Assembly: GCF_017353515.1 (NCBI RefSeq)
Contig: NZ_JAFMPY010000017.1
Location: forward strand, 62,001-126,000
Length of the DNA stretch: 64,000 bases
Direction: 5' to 3'
Source of the DNA: Jiella sonneratiae
Lineage (GTDB): Bacteria; Pseudomonadota; Alphaproteobacteria; Rhizobiales; Rhizobiaceae
Positions 1 to 11,750 of the stretch are shown here, piece after piece (the first letter of the stretch is position 1; every line of letters starts with the position of its first letter). Below the pieces are notes generated by a model, which worked only from the letters and a program-made list of their open reading frames with translations, searched no databases and was not told where the DNA came from. The translations under genes and the position numbers were made by a program.

Positions 1-465
1 GCAGCCGGCGAGGCGCCGGGTGCCGCCGGCACGGCGGCGGCTGACGATGCCGGCGGCAGCGGTCAGTTTCGCCCGCCCGCCGCGCCGTGCCGCGCGGATT
101 TCTGCCGTTTCGAGACGCGGGACGGCCTCAAGGTGGCGTGGACCAGCGACTACCGGCTGACGGGCGATGCCTGCGACGGCGGCGACGTCGCCATCGTCGC
201 CCGGGCGATCCGCCTCGAGGCCTGCCGCTCCGGCGCCGTCCTCGTCACGCTGCGGACGCTCCGGGAGACCGGTTCGATCGCCATCGCCCGAAAGGACGGC
301 GACGGCAGGCCGGTCGTCACGCCGTCGATTCCGCCCGATCCGCAGCCGTGGAACCGCCATCGCCTGGCGCCCTGGCCGGAATACTGGAAGAAGCCGTCCC
401 AGACGGACGCGCGAGAAGGACGGGCCGAACCGCTGCAGCGCGGCGACGCGCCGGCCGCACCGTGA
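1..465 (+). CDS. comEC: ComEC/Rec2-family competence protein, C-terminal fragment
   Basis: The frame is open from the first base of the window and ends with TGA at 463-465, giving the last 154 residues of a gene that starts upstream. The readable part has a Cys-containing segment (PCRADFCRFET), then a small beta-rich region, a conserved-looking TGSIAIAR stretch and a Trp/Pro-rich tail (PWNRHRLAPWPEYW). This resembles the extreme C-terminus of ComEC/Rec2 inner-membrane DNA-uptake proteins, and comEC is commonly found next to lexA in Rhizobiales. The membrane channel and metallo-beta-lactamase-like domain would lie outside the window, so the identification rests on tail similarity and synteny. 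It converges on lexA with only 6 bp between the stop codons. Confidence 0.7.
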   Translation, partial: AAGEAPGAAGTAAADDAGGSGQFRPPAAPCRADFCRFETRDGLKVAWTSDYRLTGDACDGGDVAIVARAIRLEACRSGAVLVTLRTLRETGSIAIARKDGDGRPVVTPSIPPDPQPWNRHRLAPWPEYWKKPSQTDAREGRAEPLQRGDAPAAP

Positions 466-471
466 TGCGGC

Positions 472-1242
472 TCAGGAATAGCGGCGGATCAGCCCGACGA
501 GCCGGCCCTGCACCTTCACCCGGTCGGCGCCGAAGATCCGCGTCTCGTAGGCCGGATTGGCGGCTTCGAGTGCGATCGTGTCGCCGCGGCGGCGAAAGCG
601 CTTCAGCGTCGCCTCCTCGTCGTCGACGAGTGCCACCACGATGTCTCCCGGCGCCGCCGTCTCGGCCCGGCGAATCACCACCGTGTCGCCGTCGAGGATC
701 CCCGCCTCGATCATCGAATCACCCTTGACGTCGAGGGCGTAATGTTCGCCGCCGCCGAGCATCTCGGGTGGCACCTGGATCGAATGGGTGTTGTTCTGGA
801 TGGCCGAGATCGGAACGCCCGCGGCGATCCGCCCCATCACCGGGATCGACACGGCGGCATCCGCGGCAGCCTGTGCGGCCCGCGCCGGCAGGGCCGCAGC
901 CGGCCGGCGGGCGGGCGCCGCAGCAGGTTTTTCAGATGGTTCCGCGCGCGTGGTGCCGAGGCTGCCGTCGATGACGCTCGGCGTGAAGCCGGCCCGCGGC
1001 CCCCCGGCAGGGCGGCCGGCCCGGATCGATTCCGGCAGCTTCAATACCTCCAGCGCGCGCGCCCGGTTGGGCAGGCGGCGGATGAAGCCCCGCTCCTCGA
1101 GGGCGGTGATCAGCCGATGGATGCCGGATTTCGACCGCAGCTCCAGCGCGTCCTTCATTTCGTCGAAGGACGGGGGCACGCCGCTTTCCTTCAGCCGTTC
1201 GTGGATGAACAACAGAAGGTCGTGCTGTTTGCGGGTGAGCAT
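472..1242 (-). CDS. lexA: LexA repressor (SOS regulator)
   Basis: This 256-residue LexA represses SOS genes and inactivates itself by RecA-stimulated cleavage. Residues 1-65 form the winged-helix DNA-binding domain (starts [10 protein letters not shown]). A poorly conserved Ala/Pro-rich linker follows. The autocleavage site is the Ala-Gly bond in GRIAAGVPI, the nucleophile Ser is in [10 protein letters not shown] and the general-base Lys is in EATLKRF. The frame stays open for 10 more codons upstream, but the ATG at 1242 is preceded by GAGGT and begins at the conserved N-terminus, so it is preferred. The linker is longer than in the roughly 200-residue E. coli protein, as is usual in alphaproteobacteria. 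An operator overlaps its promoter, which implies autoregulation. Confidence 0.97.
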   Translation of the reverse strand: MLTRKQHDLLLFIHERLKESGVPPSFDEMKDALELRSKSGIHRLITALEERGFIRRLPNRARALEVLKLPESIRAGRPAGGPRAGFTPSVIDGSLGTTRAEPSEKPAAAPARRPAAALPARAAQAAADAAVSIPVMGRIAAGVPISAIQNNTHSIQVPPEMLGGGEHYALDVKGDSMIEAGILDGDTVVIRRAETAAPGDIVVALVDDEEATLKRFRRRGDTIALEAANPAYETRIFGADRVKVQGRLVGLIRRYS

Positions 1243-1271
1243 CGGTGACCTCAAAAAACAAAACCTGAACA

Positions 1272-1300
1272 AACCTATCTGTTCTAGTTGTGTTCCGCAA
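1272..1300 (-). promoter_or_regulatory. lexA promoter with SOS box
   Basis: On the minus strand a -35-like TTGCGG (1295-1300) and a -10-like TAGGTT (1272-1277) are 17 bp apart. The spacer region holds GAAC-N7-GAAC (1281-1295; GTTC-N7-GTTC on the plus strand), the direct-repeat LexA operator characteristic of alphaproteobacteria. Binding here would occlude RNA polymerase. The box is read directly; the promoter hexamers are inferred. Confidence 0.85.
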
Positions 1301-1353
1301 GCCCCTTTTCGGCTTCCTTGCCATGGTACCTGGGAGATCCGTGAAGCGGCGCC

Positions 1354-2559
1354 TCAGGCGAGGTCGACGATGCGGCAGGCCTCGCCGGCACGGGCGGCCG
1401 GGGCGTGCGGCGGGCGGACGAGAAGCGCGTCGGCCGCGGCGTAGATTGAGAGCAGCGAGGAATCCTGGCGGTCGAGCGGCGTGACGACAACCGCGCCGTC
1501 CTCGCCGGTCGAGAGGCGCGATCGCATGAAATCGGCGCGAAGGCCGTTGGCGGGAACGTCGGCGCCGAGCACAGCGGGGCGCGTCGGCGCGCGGTCGGGC
1601 CGGCCGGCGAGGCGGCGCACCAGCGGCGCGAGGAACAGCGTCGCCGCGACCATGGACGACGCCGGATTGCCCGGCAGCCCGACGAGGCGCATGTCGCCGA
1701 CCCGGCCGGCCATCAGCGGCTTGCCGGGGCGCATCGCCACCTTGAGGAAGGCGACCTCCATCCGGCTGGCGGCAAAAACGCGGCCGACGAGGTCGTGGTC
1801 GCCGACCGAGGCGCCGCCGATCGTCACGAAGCAGTCGCAGCCGGCGTCGAGCGCCCGTTCGAGTTCGGCGGCGATGGCCTCCTCGCGGTCGGGCGCGATG
1901 CCGCAGTCGAGCACGGTGCCGCCGGCCGCCTCGACCAGCGCGGCGACCCCGTAGCCGTTGGAGGCGACGATCTGCGACGGCCCGACGGCGGCGCCCGGCG
2001 GGACGAGCTCGTCGCCGGTCGCAAGCACGGCGACCTTCGGCCGGTCGAGGACGCGGAGCGCCGGATGGCCGCCGCTGGCGGCGAGCGCGACGGCTCCCGG
2101 CGAAAGCTCGGTGCCGGCGGCAAGCAGCAGCCGGCCCTTGGAAAAGTCGATGCCGGCCGGGCGGACGTGCTGGCCTTCGGTCACCGCCTCGGTCGGCAGG
2201 ACCATGCCGTCCTCGGTCCGCTCGGCGTCCTCCTGGATCAGGATGGCGTCGGCGCCGGGCGGGATCGGCGCGCCGGTGAAGATGCGCACCGCCTCGCCGG
2301 GGCCGACACGGCCCGGAAAGGCGCGGCCTGCCGCCGATTCGCCGACTACCCTGAGGCCGCGGAACGGCGCTTGCGCATCGTCCGCCCTGAGCGCGTAGCC
2401 GTCCATCGCCGAGGCGGCGAAGTCCGGCTGGGTGCGCAGCGCGACGACGTCCTCGGCGAGCACCCGGCCGGCGGCCTCGCGCAGCGGCACCGAGACCGTG
2501 CGGCCGACGGGAGCGGCGGCTTCGACGAGCCGGCGATAGGCGTCCTCGACCGAGATCAT
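1354..2559 (-). CDS. moeA: Molybdopterin molybdenumtransferase MoeA
   Basis: This 401-residue enzyme inserts molybdate into adenylylated molybdopterin, the last step of molybdenum cofactor (Moco) synthesis in the cytoplasm. The MoeA N-terminal and linker domains come first (SAMDGYAL near residue 50, [13 protein letters not shown] near 95). The MoCF-biosynthesis domain follows, with [15 protein letters not shown] and the PGKPLMAG...LPGNPAS segment, then domain IV. Length is normal. The start is the ATG at 2559, which overlaps the moaC stop as ATGA, so the two genes are translationally coupled. It is the last gene of the ppiD-trpD-trpC-moaC-moeA unit; lexA begins 111 bp downstream under its own promoter. 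Confidence 0.97.
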   Translation of the reverse strand: MISVEDAYRRLVEAAAPVGRTVSVPLREAAGRVLAEDVVALRTQPDFAASAMDGYALRADDAQAPFRGLRVVGESAAGRAFPGRVGPGEAVRIFTGAPIPPGADAILIQEDAERTEDGMVLPTEAVTEGQHVRPAGIDFSKGRLLLAAGTELSPGAVALAASGGHPALRVLDRPKVAVLATGDELVPPGAAVGPSQIVASNGYGVAALVEAAGGTVLDCGIAPDREEAIAAELERALDAGCDCFVTIGGASVGDHDLVGRVFAASRMEVAFLKVAMRPGKPLMAGRVGDMRLVGLPGNPASSMVAATLFLAPLVRRLAGRPDRAPTRPAVLGADVPANGLRADFMRSRLSTGEDGAVVVTPLDRQDSSLLSIYAAADALLVRPPHAPAARAGEACRIVDLA

Positions 2560-3062
2560 GATGCCGGTGCCTCGCGGCGGAAATCGCCGGACCGGCCGCC
2601 GGACTTGGCGACGAGCTTCACCCCGGTGATCTCCATCTCGCGGTCGACGGCCTTCGCCATGTCGTAGATCGTCAGGCAGGCGACGGAGACGGCGGTGAGC
2701 GCCTCCATCTCGACGCCGGTGCGGCCGGTGAGCCGCGCCGTCGCGGTGACGCGCAGGCCCGGCAGGGCGGGCTCCGGAGCGATCTCGACGCCGACCTTGG
2801 AAAGCATCAGCGCGTGGCAGAGAGGGATCAGCTCGTGGGTGCGCTTGGCCGCCATGATGCCGGCGATCCGGGCGACGCCGACGACGTCGCCTTTCTTCGC
2901 CGTCCCGCTCTCGATCAGAGCGAGGGTCTCGGGCCGCATCACGACGAAGCCCTCGGCCTCGGCGACCCGCTCGGTCTCGGCCTTGTCGCCGACGTCGACC
3001 ATGGCGGCCTTGCCGGAGGCGTCGATATGGGTGAGCCGCGGCCCGTCCGGCGCCCCGCTCAT
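2556..3062 (-). CDS. moaC: Cyclic pyranopterin monophosphate synthase MoaC
   Basis: MoaC (168 aa) converts 3',8-cyclo-7,8-dihydro-GTP, the MoaA product, into cyclic pyranopterin monophosphate in Moco synthesis. Family hallmarks visible are AMVDVGDK near residue 20, the strongly conserved [11 protein letters not shown] near 75, [17 protein letters not shown] near 120 and a C-terminal K-SGG-SGDF segment. Length is typical for the hexameric bacterial enzyme. Both ends overlap neighbours by 4 nt (trpC upstream, moeA downstream), so expression is probably tied to the tryptophan genes. moaA, moaD and moaE are not in the window. Confidence 0.97.
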   Translation of the reverse strand: MSGAPDGPRLTHIDASGKAAMVDVGDKAETERVAEAEGFVVMRPETLALIESGTAKKGDVVGVARIAGIMAAKRTHELIPLCHALMLSKVGVEIAPEPALPGLRVTATARLTGRTGVEMEALTAVSVACLTIYDMAKAVDREMEITGVKLVAKSGGRSGDFRREAPAS

Positions 3063-3907
3063 CGCCCGGCCCCGTCGGTTCCGCCTGCTTCATCGGCGAC
3101 GGCGGAACCCTCGCGCGGGCTGCCGAGGAGAACGCGCGTCGCCGCCTCGACGTCGGCCTGGCGCATCAGGCTCTCGCCGACGAGGAAGGTGCGGATGCCG
3201 TGCTCGGCGAGTTCCAGGCAGTCGGCATGGGTGAAGATGCCGCTCTCGCCGACGACGATGCGGTCGGCGGGCACGAGCCGCGCCAGCCGCGCGGCGGTGT
3301 CGAGGCTGGTCTCGAAGGTCTTGAGGTTGCGGTTGTTGATGCCGATCAGCGGCGCGGCGAGCTTCAGCGCCCGTTCGGTCTCCGCCTCGTCGTGCACCTC
3401 GACGAGGACGTCGAGGCCGTGGCGCGCCGCTGCTTCCTCCAGCGCGGCGGCGACGTCGTCGGAGACCGCCGCCATGATGACGAGGATCGCATCCGCCCCC
3501 CAGAGACGCGCCTCCGCGACCTGATAGGGATCGTAGAGGAAGTCCTTGCGGAGCGCCGGCAGGCGCGTCGCCGCCCGTGCGGCGGTCAGATAGTCCGGCC
3601 GGCCCTGGAAGGAGGGTGCATCGGTGAGGACGGAGAGACAGGTCGCGCCGCCCGCTTCGTAGGCCCGGGCGAGTTCGGGCGGATCGAAATCCTCGCGGAT
3701 GAGGCCCTTCGACGGGCTCGCCTTCTTGACCTCGGCGATCAGCGCGAAACCTTCGGCGTTAAGGCGGCGCTCGATCGCCGCGCAAAAGCCGCGCACCGGC
3801 CCGGCATCGGCAAGCCGCGCCTCGATCTCGGCGAGCGGCATCTTTGCCTTGGCGGCGGCGATCTCCTCGAGCTTGTAGTCGCGGATGCGGGCGAGGATGT
3901 CGGTCAT
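3059..3907 (-). CDS. trpC: Indole-3-glycerol-phosphate synthase TrpC
   Basis: This 282-residue TIM barrel closes the ring of carboxyphenylamino-deoxyribulose 5-phosphate to give indole-3-glycerol phosphate in tryptophan synthesis. Diagnostic segments are [13 protein letters not shown] (phosphate/substrate lysines, near residue 55), [11 protein letters not shown] near 120, LVEVHDE near 165, [11 protein letters not shown] near 190 and VGESGI near 220. It is a stand-alone TrpC, not fused to TrpF. The 4-nt overlaps with trpD upstream and moaC downstream show a tightly packed operon. The C-terminal 20 residues are Glu/Gly/Ala-rich and beyond the conserved core. Confidence 0.97.
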   Translation of the reverse strand: MTDILARIRDYKLEEIAAAKAKMPLAEIEARLADAGPVRGFCAAIERRLNAEGFALIAEVKKASPSKGLIREDFDPPELARAYEAGGATCLSVLTDAPSFQGRPDYLTAARAATRLPALRKDFLYDPYQVAEARLWGADAILVIMAAVSDDVAAALEEAAARHGLDVLVEVHDEAETERALKLAAPLIGINNRNLKTFETSLDTAARLARLVPADRIVVGESGIFTHADCLELAEHGIRTFLVGESLMRQADVEAATRVLLGSPREGSAVADEAGGTDGAGR

Positions 3908-4935
3908 TTCTTCTCCGCGGCGAGCCGCTGCGTCGTGCCGGCGAGGCGCTCCAGCGCAGCGAGCGCGTGCCCTGCGTCGATCGCCTCGGCGGCCCTTTCG
4001 ACGCCGGCATGAAGATCGGCGACGGCCCCCGCCATGACGAGGGCGCCGGCGGAATTGAGGAGGACCGTGTCGCGGTAGGCGCCGGGCTCGCCCTGAAGCA
4101 CCGATCTCAGCGCCGCGGCGTTGTAGGCGCCGTCGCCGCCCTTCAGGCCGGCGATCGGCCAGCGTTTCAGGCCGGCCTCTTCCGGATCGACGCTGAACTG
4201 GCTGATCACGCCGTCCTTCAGCTCGACCACCTCGGTCGTGCCGGTGGTGGTCATCTCGTCGAGCCCGTCGCCATGGACCACCCAGGCCGCCTCGGTGCCG
4301 AGCGCCAGCAGCGTCTCGGCGATCGGCCGCAGCCAGTCGCGCGAGAACACTCCGACGAGCAGCTTCTTCGCCCCGGCCGGATTGGCGAGCGGGCCGAGGA
4401 GATTGAAGATCGTCCGCGTGCCGAGCTCGACGCGCGAGGGGCCGACGAAGCGCATCGCCGCATGGTGGGTCGGCGCGAACATGAAGCCGAGGCCGGCCTC
4501 GGCGATCGCGCGGCCGATCTGTTCGGGCCTCAGGTCGACGTCGACGCCGAGCGCGGCAAGGACGTCGGCCGCGCCGGACTTGGAGGAGAGCGCGCGGTTG
4601 CCGTGCTTGGCGACGACGAGGCCGCAGCCGGCGATGACGAAGGCCGAGCAGGTGGAGATGTTGAGCGTTCCGGCGTGGTCGCCGCCGGTGCCGACGATGT
4701 CGATCGCGCCTTCCGGCGCGACCACCCGGGCCATGTTCGCCCGCATCACCGAGACGGCGCCGGTGATCTCGTCGACGCTCTCGCCGCGCACCCGCAGCGC
4801 CATCAGGAGGCCGCCGATCTGCGACGGCGTCGCCTCGCCGCTCATCATGATCTCGAAGGCGCGGGTCGCCTCCTCGCGCGTCAGAACCCGCCCCTCGGCC
4901 GCCTTGGCGATGAAGGGTTTCAGCGTCTGGCTCAT
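3904..4935 (-). CDS. trpD: Anthranilate phosphoribosyltransferase TrpD
   Basis: TrpD (343 aa) transfers the phosphoribosyl group of PRPP to anthranilate, the second committed step of tryptophan synthesis. The glycine-rich PRPP loop [17 protein letters not shown] lies near residue 80. [17 protein letters not shown] (anthranilate and Mg-PRPP contacts) follows near 110 and the [10 protein letters not shown] motif near 165. No glutamine amidotransferase domain is fused and no trpG is adjacent, so anthranilate synthase must be encoded elsewhere. The gene sits between the PpiD-like chaperone and trpC with 4-nt overlaps on both sides. Confidence 0.97.
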   Translation of the reverse strand: MSQTLKPFIAKAAEGRVLTREEATRAFEIMMSGEATPSQIGGLLMALRVRGESVDEITGAVSVMRANMARVVAPEGAIDIVGTGGDHAGTLNISTCSAFVIAGCGLVVAKHGNRALSSKSGAADVLAALGVDVDLRPEQIGRAIAEAGLGFMFAPTHHAAMRFVGPSRVELGTRTIFNLLGPLANPAGAKKLLVGVFSRDWLRPIAETLLALGTEAAWVVHGDGLDEMTTTGTTEVVELKDGVISQFSVDPEEAGLKRWPIAGLKGGDGAYNAAALRSVLQGEPGAYRDTVLLNSAGALVMAGAVADLHAGVERAAEAIDAGHALAALERLAGTTQRLAAEKK

Positions 4936-6818
4936 CGGATCATCGCCTTCGCCTGTTCGAGGGCGCTCGGGTTGATCCGGACCGGAACCTCGTTCTGCAG
5001 CAGCGTCACGTAGCTCTGGTAGAGGTCGTTCTCGAGCATGCCGGCCATCTGCCGCCGCTCGGCGGGGCCGACATTGCTGGCGGGATCGGCCGGCGGCGAG
5101 ACCTCGGCGACCTTCATCAACAGCTTGGTCGCCTCGGCCGGGCCGGGCGCGGTGACGACGTCGCCGACCGGGCCGGAGAACGCCGCGTCGACGCCCGAGC
5201 GGCCGAGTTCCGACATGCCCGACTGGCGGGTGATGCCGAGGGCCTTGCGCGTCTCGACCTTCGCCTCGGCGGCGACGTCGGAAAGGCTCTTGCCGCCCTC
5301 GACCTCCTTCTCGAGCTTTGCCGCCAGCGCGTCGAGCCGTTCGTTCGCGCGCTCGCGCTTCCAGTCGGCGACGACCTTCTCGCGCACCTCGTCGAGCTTG
5401 CGGTCGTGCGCCGGATCGACGCTGGCGACGTCGTAGAAGACGTAGCCGCTCGGATCGACGTTGACCGGCAGCGCGTCGACGCCGGGCTCGCTGTCGAAGG
5501 CGGCGGCGAGGAGGTCGGACTTCTGCGGCAGCTCGACGGGCTTGCCGTCCGGGCCGTTGCCGTTGCGGTCGACGGCCGCGACGGTCTTCACCGGGATCGC
5601 CGCCTGCTGCGCCGCCTCCTTGAAGGTGGCGCCGCCGCCGCGGGCGTCCTCATAGGCGTTGTAGGCGGCGTCGACCGCCTCGGCGGCCTTCGACAGAGCG
5701 AGGTCCTTGCGGATCTGCTCCTTCACCTCGTCGAGCGGCTGGGCGCCGGACGGCTCGATCTTCGTGACGTTGAGGAGCACCGGGCCGAACAGGCCCTCGA
5801 CGACGTCCGACACCGCGCCCTCCTTCAGCGAGAAGGCGGCATCGGCGATCTTCGGGTCGGGGATCGCCGCCTTGGTCACGGTGCCGAGCGAGATGTCGGC
5901 GGCAGAGCGGCCGGCCGCCTCGGCGGCCTTCTCGAAGCTCTCGCCGCCGTCGATCTTCGCCTTCGCCGCTTCGGCCGCCGCCTTGTCGGGAAAGACGATC
6001 TGCCGGACGTCGCGGCGCTCCGGCGTCGTGTAGTTCGCCTTGTGCGCCTCGTAGTCGGCCTTCACCTCGTCCTCGCTCACCGCCTTTTCGTCGGCGAGCG
6101 CCTTCGGCGTCACCTCGGCATAGGCGATCGAGCGGTATTCCGGCGCGGCGTAGCGCGCCTTGTTCTGGTCGAAATAGGTCGACAGCGCCTCGGCGGTCGG
6201 ATCCTCGATCTCGGCGGCGCCAGGTGCCGTCAGCGTCACGTAGTCGATGGTCCGGCGTTCGCCGTTGTAGAGGCCGAGGGCGGTGAGGAAGGCTTTCGGC
6301 GTCTCGGCGCCCTTGGCGACGGCATCGACCAGCTGGCCGCGCCGCGCGACGTTCATCTGCCGGGCGATGTAGTCGTTCTCGGAGATGCCGGCATTGTTGA
6401 GGATCGCCTGGAAGTTCCGGCGCGAGAAATTGCCGTTGGCGTCCTTGAACGCCGGATCCTCGGCGATGACCTGCGCCAGCCGCTCGTCCGAGACGCCGAG
6501 ATCGAGCTTGCGGCTCTGCTCGTCGAGCACGGCGCCGGCGATCAGCTGGCTGGTGACGCCCTGTTCGACGCCGAAGGTCGCCGCCTCTTCGCTGGTCAGC
6601 CGCCGGCCGATCTGCCGGGAGATGCGGTTGACCGCCTGCTGGTAGGTGAAGGCGTATTCGGACGGCGTCACCTCGGTGTCGCCGGCGCTGATCACGGTGC
6701 GGGAGAAGCCGCCGTTGAAGGACGTGCCGATGCCCCAGATCGCGAAGCTGACGACCAGGAGGCCGAGCAGGATCTTCGCCGTCCAGCCGGACACGCTCCG
6801 GCGCATCGTCTCGAGCAT
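4932..6818 (-). CDS. ppiD: PpiD-like periplasmic peptidyl-prolyl isomerase, membrane-anchored
   Basis: The protein has 628 residues. A single N-terminal transmembrane anchor (about residues 12-32, [16 protein letters not shown]) is followed by a SurA-type chaperone region and then a PPIC/parvulin-like segment around residues 245-350 ([12 protein letters not shown] to [12 protein letters not shown]). The C-terminal half is charged and helical, with further chaperone-like sequence. This is the PpiD architecture: a chaperone at the periplasmic face of the Sec translocon that helps newly exported proteins fold. Isomerase activity may be weak, as in E. coli PpiD. The start ATG at 6818 has a strong AAGGAGG. 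It is the first gene of the operon and overlaps trpD by 4 nt. Confidence 0.9.
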   Translation of the reverse strand: MLETMRRSVSGWTAKILLGLLVVSFAIWGIGTSFNGGFSRTVISAGDTEVTPSEYAFTYQQAVNRISRQIGRRLTSEEAATFGVEQGVTSQLIAGAVLDEQSRKLDLGVSDERLAQVIAEDPAFKDANGNFSRRNFQAILNNAGISENDYIARQMNVARRGQLVDAVAKGAETPKAFLTALGLYNGERRTIDYVTLTAPGAAEIEDPTAEALSTYFDQNKARYAAPEYRSIAYAEVTPKALADEKAVSEDEVKADYEAHKANYTTPERRDVRQIVFPDKAAAEAAKAKIDGGESFEKAAEAAGRSAADISLGTVTKAAIPDPKIADAAFSLKEGAVSDVVEGLFGPVLLNVTKIEPSGAQPLDEVKEQIRKDLALSKAAEAVDAAYNAYEDARGGGATFKEAAQQAAIPVKTVAAVDRNGNGPDGKPVELPQKSDLLAAAFDSEPGVDALPVNVDPSGYVFYDVASVDPAHDRKLDEVREKVVADWKRERANERLDALAAKLEKEVEGGKSLSDVAAEAKVETRKALGITRQSGMSELGRSGVDAAFSGPVGDVVTAPGPAEATKLLMKVAEVSPPADPASNVGPAERRQMAGMLENDLYQSYVTLLQNEVPVRINPSALEQAKAMIR

Positions 6819-7043
6819 CTTCCGCTTCCTCCTTGGGGGCGAGGCGTCCTGAAGCGCCCGACCTCGTTTGCAGCGCCTCCCGACCGGCGGGCCGCGCTCC
6901 GCCTTATTAGTGAAGAGGCGGCGCGGCGCGCAAGCGACCCGCGGCGATTGATTTTCCGCAGGTCATCGCCGATTGTCCCGCCCGGCGGCCGACCGGACGG
7001 ACGGGCCGGCCCACGATAACTCTCGGGAGGACGACGAGAAAGC

Positions 7044-7805
7044 ATGACGCGTAGACCCCTCGTTGCCGGCAATTGGAAGATGAACGGCCTGCTGCGCCAG
7101 CTGACCGAACTCGAAGCGATAGGGGCGGCGGCCGCGGAGGCCGGGCCCGGCATCGAAATGCTGATCTGCCCGCCGGCGACTCTCGTCTCGGCGACGTCGG
7201 GCCTGCTTTTCGGCAAGGCGGCCACCGGCGGCCAGGACTGCCACGCCGAAGCCTCCGGCGCCCATACCGGCGACATCTCGGCCGAAATGCTCGCCGACGT
7301 CGGCGCCACCTACGTGATCGTCGGCCATTCCGAGCGGCGCAGCGACCACGCCGAGAGCGACGAGACGGTGCAGGCGAAGGCGAAAGCGGCGTGGCGCGCG
7401 CGCCTTGCCGCGATCGTCTGCGTCGGCGAGACGCGGGCCGAGCACGAGGCGGGCGAGACCCTTGACGTTCTGGGGCGCCAGCTCCGCCAGTCGCTTCCCG
7501 AGGGCGTGACCGGGGCGAACACCGTCGTCGCCTACGAGCCGGTCTGGGCGATCGGAACCGGGCTGACGCCGACCGGCGAGGACATCGTCGAGGCCCACGA
7601 CTTCATCCGGAAGACGCTTGCCGAACGGTTCGGAACCGACGTCGCCGAGGCCGTGCGCATCCTCTACGGCGGCTCGGTGAAACCCGGCAATGCGGGCGAA
7701 ATTCTCGGCATGCGCAATGTCGACGGCGCCCTCGTCGGCGGTGCGAGCTTGAAGGCGCAGGACTTCGTCGCGATATGCCGCGCATGCCCGGCGTCGACGT
7801 CCTGA
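7044..7805 (+). CDS. tpiA: Triosephosphate isomerase
   Basis: This 253-residue TIM barrel interconverts dihydroxyacetone phosphate and glyceraldehyde 3-phosphate in glycolysis and gluconeogenesis. It begins with the conserved GNWKMNG containing the catalytic Lys. The electrophilic His is in VIVGHSERR near residue 95, the catalytic Glu and loop 6 in [11 protein letters not shown] near 170, and the phosphate-binding loop in YGGSVKPGN near 210. Length is typical. It is divergent from ppiD across about 225 bp that must hold both promoters, and is followed 80 bp later by secG in the same direction. Confidence 0.98.
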   Translation: MTRRPLVAGNWKMNGLLRQLTELEAIGAAAAEAGPGIEMLICPPATLVSATSGLLFGKAATGGQDCHAEASGAHTGDISAEMLADVGATYVIVGHSERRSDHAESDETVQAKAKAAWRARLAAIVCVGETRAEHEAGETLDVLGRQLRQSLPEGVTGANTVVAYEPVWAIGTGLTPTGEDIVEAHDFIRKTLAERFGTDVAEAVRILYGGSVKPGNAGEILGMRNVDGALVGGASLKAQDFVAICRACPASTS

Positions 7806-7885
7806 CGCGGAATCCGGTTGGAATGCGGCGTTTCCTTCTGTAGAAGGCGCGAAAATTCCAGTCAGAAGCCCTCAACGAAAGTTCG

Positions 7886-8845
7886 ATGGAAACCATTCTC
7901 ATCATCATCCACTTGATGATCGTCGTTGCGCTCGTCATCGTGGTTCTCCTGCAGCGGTCCGAAGGCGGGGCGCTCGGCATCGGCGGCGGTGGCGGCCTGA
8001 TGTCGGCACGGGGCGCGGCCAACGCCCTGACCCGCACGACCGCCATCCTCGCGGCGGGCTTCTTCGTCACTTCGCTTTCGCTGGGCCTTCTGGCGCGTTA
8101 CGGCGCCAGGCCGACCGACATCCTCGACACGCTGCCCGCCCAGAACGGCGACACGACGCAGAGCGACAAGAGCCTGCTCGACCAGCTCGGCGGCCTGCCG
8201 GCTTCCGAGGGCGAGGGGAACGGGCAGAACGCCGCAGGCACGGCGCCGGCATCGGGCGGCGGCGCGGCGAGCCCGTCGCTGATCGACCAGTCCGGTGAGA
8301 GCGGCAGCCAGCCCGCCGCCGGTGCGGGCGAAACGACGCCTGCCGCCGGCGCGGCGACGGACGGCGGCACCGCCGCGACGCCGCAGGGCGGGACGACCGC
8401 CGGCTCCGATACCGCCGCCCCTGCTGCCGGGACGATCCCCGCTAACCCGGCGGAAGACACGCCGGAAGGCGCCAAGGAAACCACCGTTCCGCCGGTCGAG
8501 GCACCGCCCGCCGGCACCAGCCGGCCCGCCGACGAGACCGCACCGGCTGCCGATTCCACGGCTCCGTCCGGCACGGAGAGCCCGGCCACCGGGACGAACG
8601 CACCGGCCGAGACGCCGCCCGCCGGCGGCGACACCGCCACCGCTCCGGCTTCCGGAGCGACGGACACGACGGGGACGGCCGGCACGACCGGGACCGCGGG
8701 GACGGATTTAGCTCCCGCGACTGGCGACGCCGCGACGACCGGGAACCCGGCCGCGACAAAAACCCCGACGCCGCAGCCTTCGGACGGCGAGACCAAGCCG
8801 GCGACGCCGCTGCCGCCACAGGACGGCACCACGACGACGCAGTAG
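7886..8845 (+). CDS. secG: Preprotein translocase subunit SecG with long low-complexity tail
   Basis: SecG is the small accessory subunit of the SecYEG channel. The first 75 residues are a normal SecG. A first transmembrane helix (ILIIIHLMIVVALVIVVLLQ) is followed by the cytoplasmic loop ALGIGGGGGLMSARG, then a second helix (TTAILAAGFFVTSLSLGLLA). The remaining ~240 residues are almost entirely Ala, Thr, Pro, Gly and Ser with interspersed acidic residues, without visible domains and probably disordered. That makes 319 residues against about 110 in E. coli. C-terminal extension of SecG is common in Rhizobiales; this one is at the long end. A UUCG-capped hairpin follows the gene. Confidence 0.93.
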   Translation: METILIIIHLMIVVALVIVVLLQRSEGGALGIGGGGGLMSARGAANALTRTTAILAAGFFVTSLSLGLLARYGARPTDILDTLPAQNGDTTQSDKSLLDQLGGLPASEGEGNGQNAAGTAPASGGGAASPSLIDQSGESGSQPAAGAGETTPAAGAATDGGTAATPQGGTTAGSDTAAPAAGTIPANPAEDTPEGAKETTVPPVEAPPAGTSRPADETAPAADSTAPSGTESPATGTNAPAETPPAGGDTATAPASGATDTTGTAGTTGTAGTDLAPATGDAATTGNPAATKTPTPQPSDGETKPATPLPPQDGTTTTQ

Positions 8846-8890
8846 GGCGGCCGCTTCGAAGGCGCCCGCATGCTTCGACGCAGTCGTTGA

Positions 8891-8925
8891 GACAGCCTGC
8901 CAGCGGGGCGCTTCGGCGCCCTGTC
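8891..8925 (+). terminator. Hairpin with UUCG loop after secG
   Basis: GGGCGC (8906-8911), loop TTCG and GCGCCC (8916-8921) form a stable tetraloop hairpin, with an outer GACAG...CTGTC pairing. Only a short, interrupted T stretch follows, so termination is plausible but not certain. It lies 46 bp after the secG stop, just before the repeat array. Confidence 0.4.
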
Positions 8926-8934
8926 TGCGTTTGA

Positions 8935-10860
<1,926 letters not shown>

Positions 10861-10913
10861 CCCTCCGCGTCCCTCGCGGCTCGATCCCCCGTAAAGGCGC
10901 TGAGGAGAGGCCG

Positions 10914-11750
10914 ATGCGGTCCATCGATCATCTGGTGATGCCCTTCGAAACGCTGAGCGCCGCGCGGCAATGGTTCGAGCGGCTGGGCTTTTGCGTCGCC
11001 CCGGACGCCGCCCATCCCTTCGGCACCGGCAATGCCTGTGTCTTCTTCGCCGACGGGCGATATTTCGAGCCTTTGGCGGTGGTCGACCGGGCGGCCTACG
11101 AGCGGTCGAGAGAGGAAGGCCATCTCTTCGTCGAGCGCGATGCGGATATGCGGGCACTCGCCGAACGACCGGCGGTTTCTGGGCTTGCCTTCCGCTCCGA
11201 TGATGCGCTGGCCGACCGGCAGCAATTGCTCGAGGAAGAAGCGGGCGAAGAGGACCTCGTCGAGTTCGCCCGCAAGATGCGCCTGCCGGACGGAAGCGAG
11301 GCGGAGCTTTCCTTCCGCCTCGCCTTCGCGGCGCTCTTCGCTGCCGAGGCGGCGAGCTTCTTCTTCGTCGAGGCGCGGCACCGCGTGAAGCCGGATCGCG
11401 CGGCGCTGACCGTCCATCCGAACGGGGCGGCCGGCATTGTCGGCGTCACGCTTTGCGTGCGCGGTCCGCATGCCTATCGCGACTACCTCGCCGCCGTCGC
11501 GGATGGTGAGGTCCAGGACGCGGGCGGCGGCATCCTCTCTATCCCCCTCGAGGGCGGCAGCCTCGACGTCGTGCCCGGTGAGACGGATGCGCTGACGGTC
11601 GACTCCGTGACGCTGGCGGTCGCCGATCTCGCTTTTGCCCGGGAGTTCTGGCAGAGCCGGGGAATATCGTTCACCGACGAAGGCGCCGCCGCTTCGATCG
11701 CCTGTCCGAATGGCCGCGGCACCATCCGCTTCATCGAGGACCGCCCATGA
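10914..11750 (+). CDS. VOC (glyoxalase-like) superfamily protein
   Basis: The protein has 278 residues. The N-terminus ([20 protein letters not shown]) and [21 protein letters not shown] resemble the Glyoxalase_3-type members of the vicinal oxygen chelate fold. A second half ([15 protein letters not shown]... and [18 protein letters not shown]) looks like a repeat of the module. His9 and Glu/His residues along the barrel strands could bind metal. The substrate is unknown. The start ATG at 10914 has GAGGAG 7 nt upstream. The stop overlaps kdsA as ATGA, so it is co-translated with KDO-8-phosphate synthase. A functional link to KDO metabolism is not evident from the sequence. Confidence 0.85.
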   Translation: MRSIDHLVMPFETLSAARQWFERLGFCVAPDAAHPFGTGNACVFFADGRYFEPLAVVDRAAYERSREEGHLFVERDADMRALAERPAVSGLAFRSDDALADRQQLLEEEAGEEDLVEFARKMRLPDGSEAELSFRLAFAALFAAEAASFFFVEARHRVKPDRAALTVHPNGAAGIVGVTLCVRGPHAYRDYLAAVADGEVQDAGGGILSIPLEGGSLDVVPGETDALTVDSVTLAVADLAFAREFWQSRGISFTDEGAAASIACPNGRGTIRFIEDRP

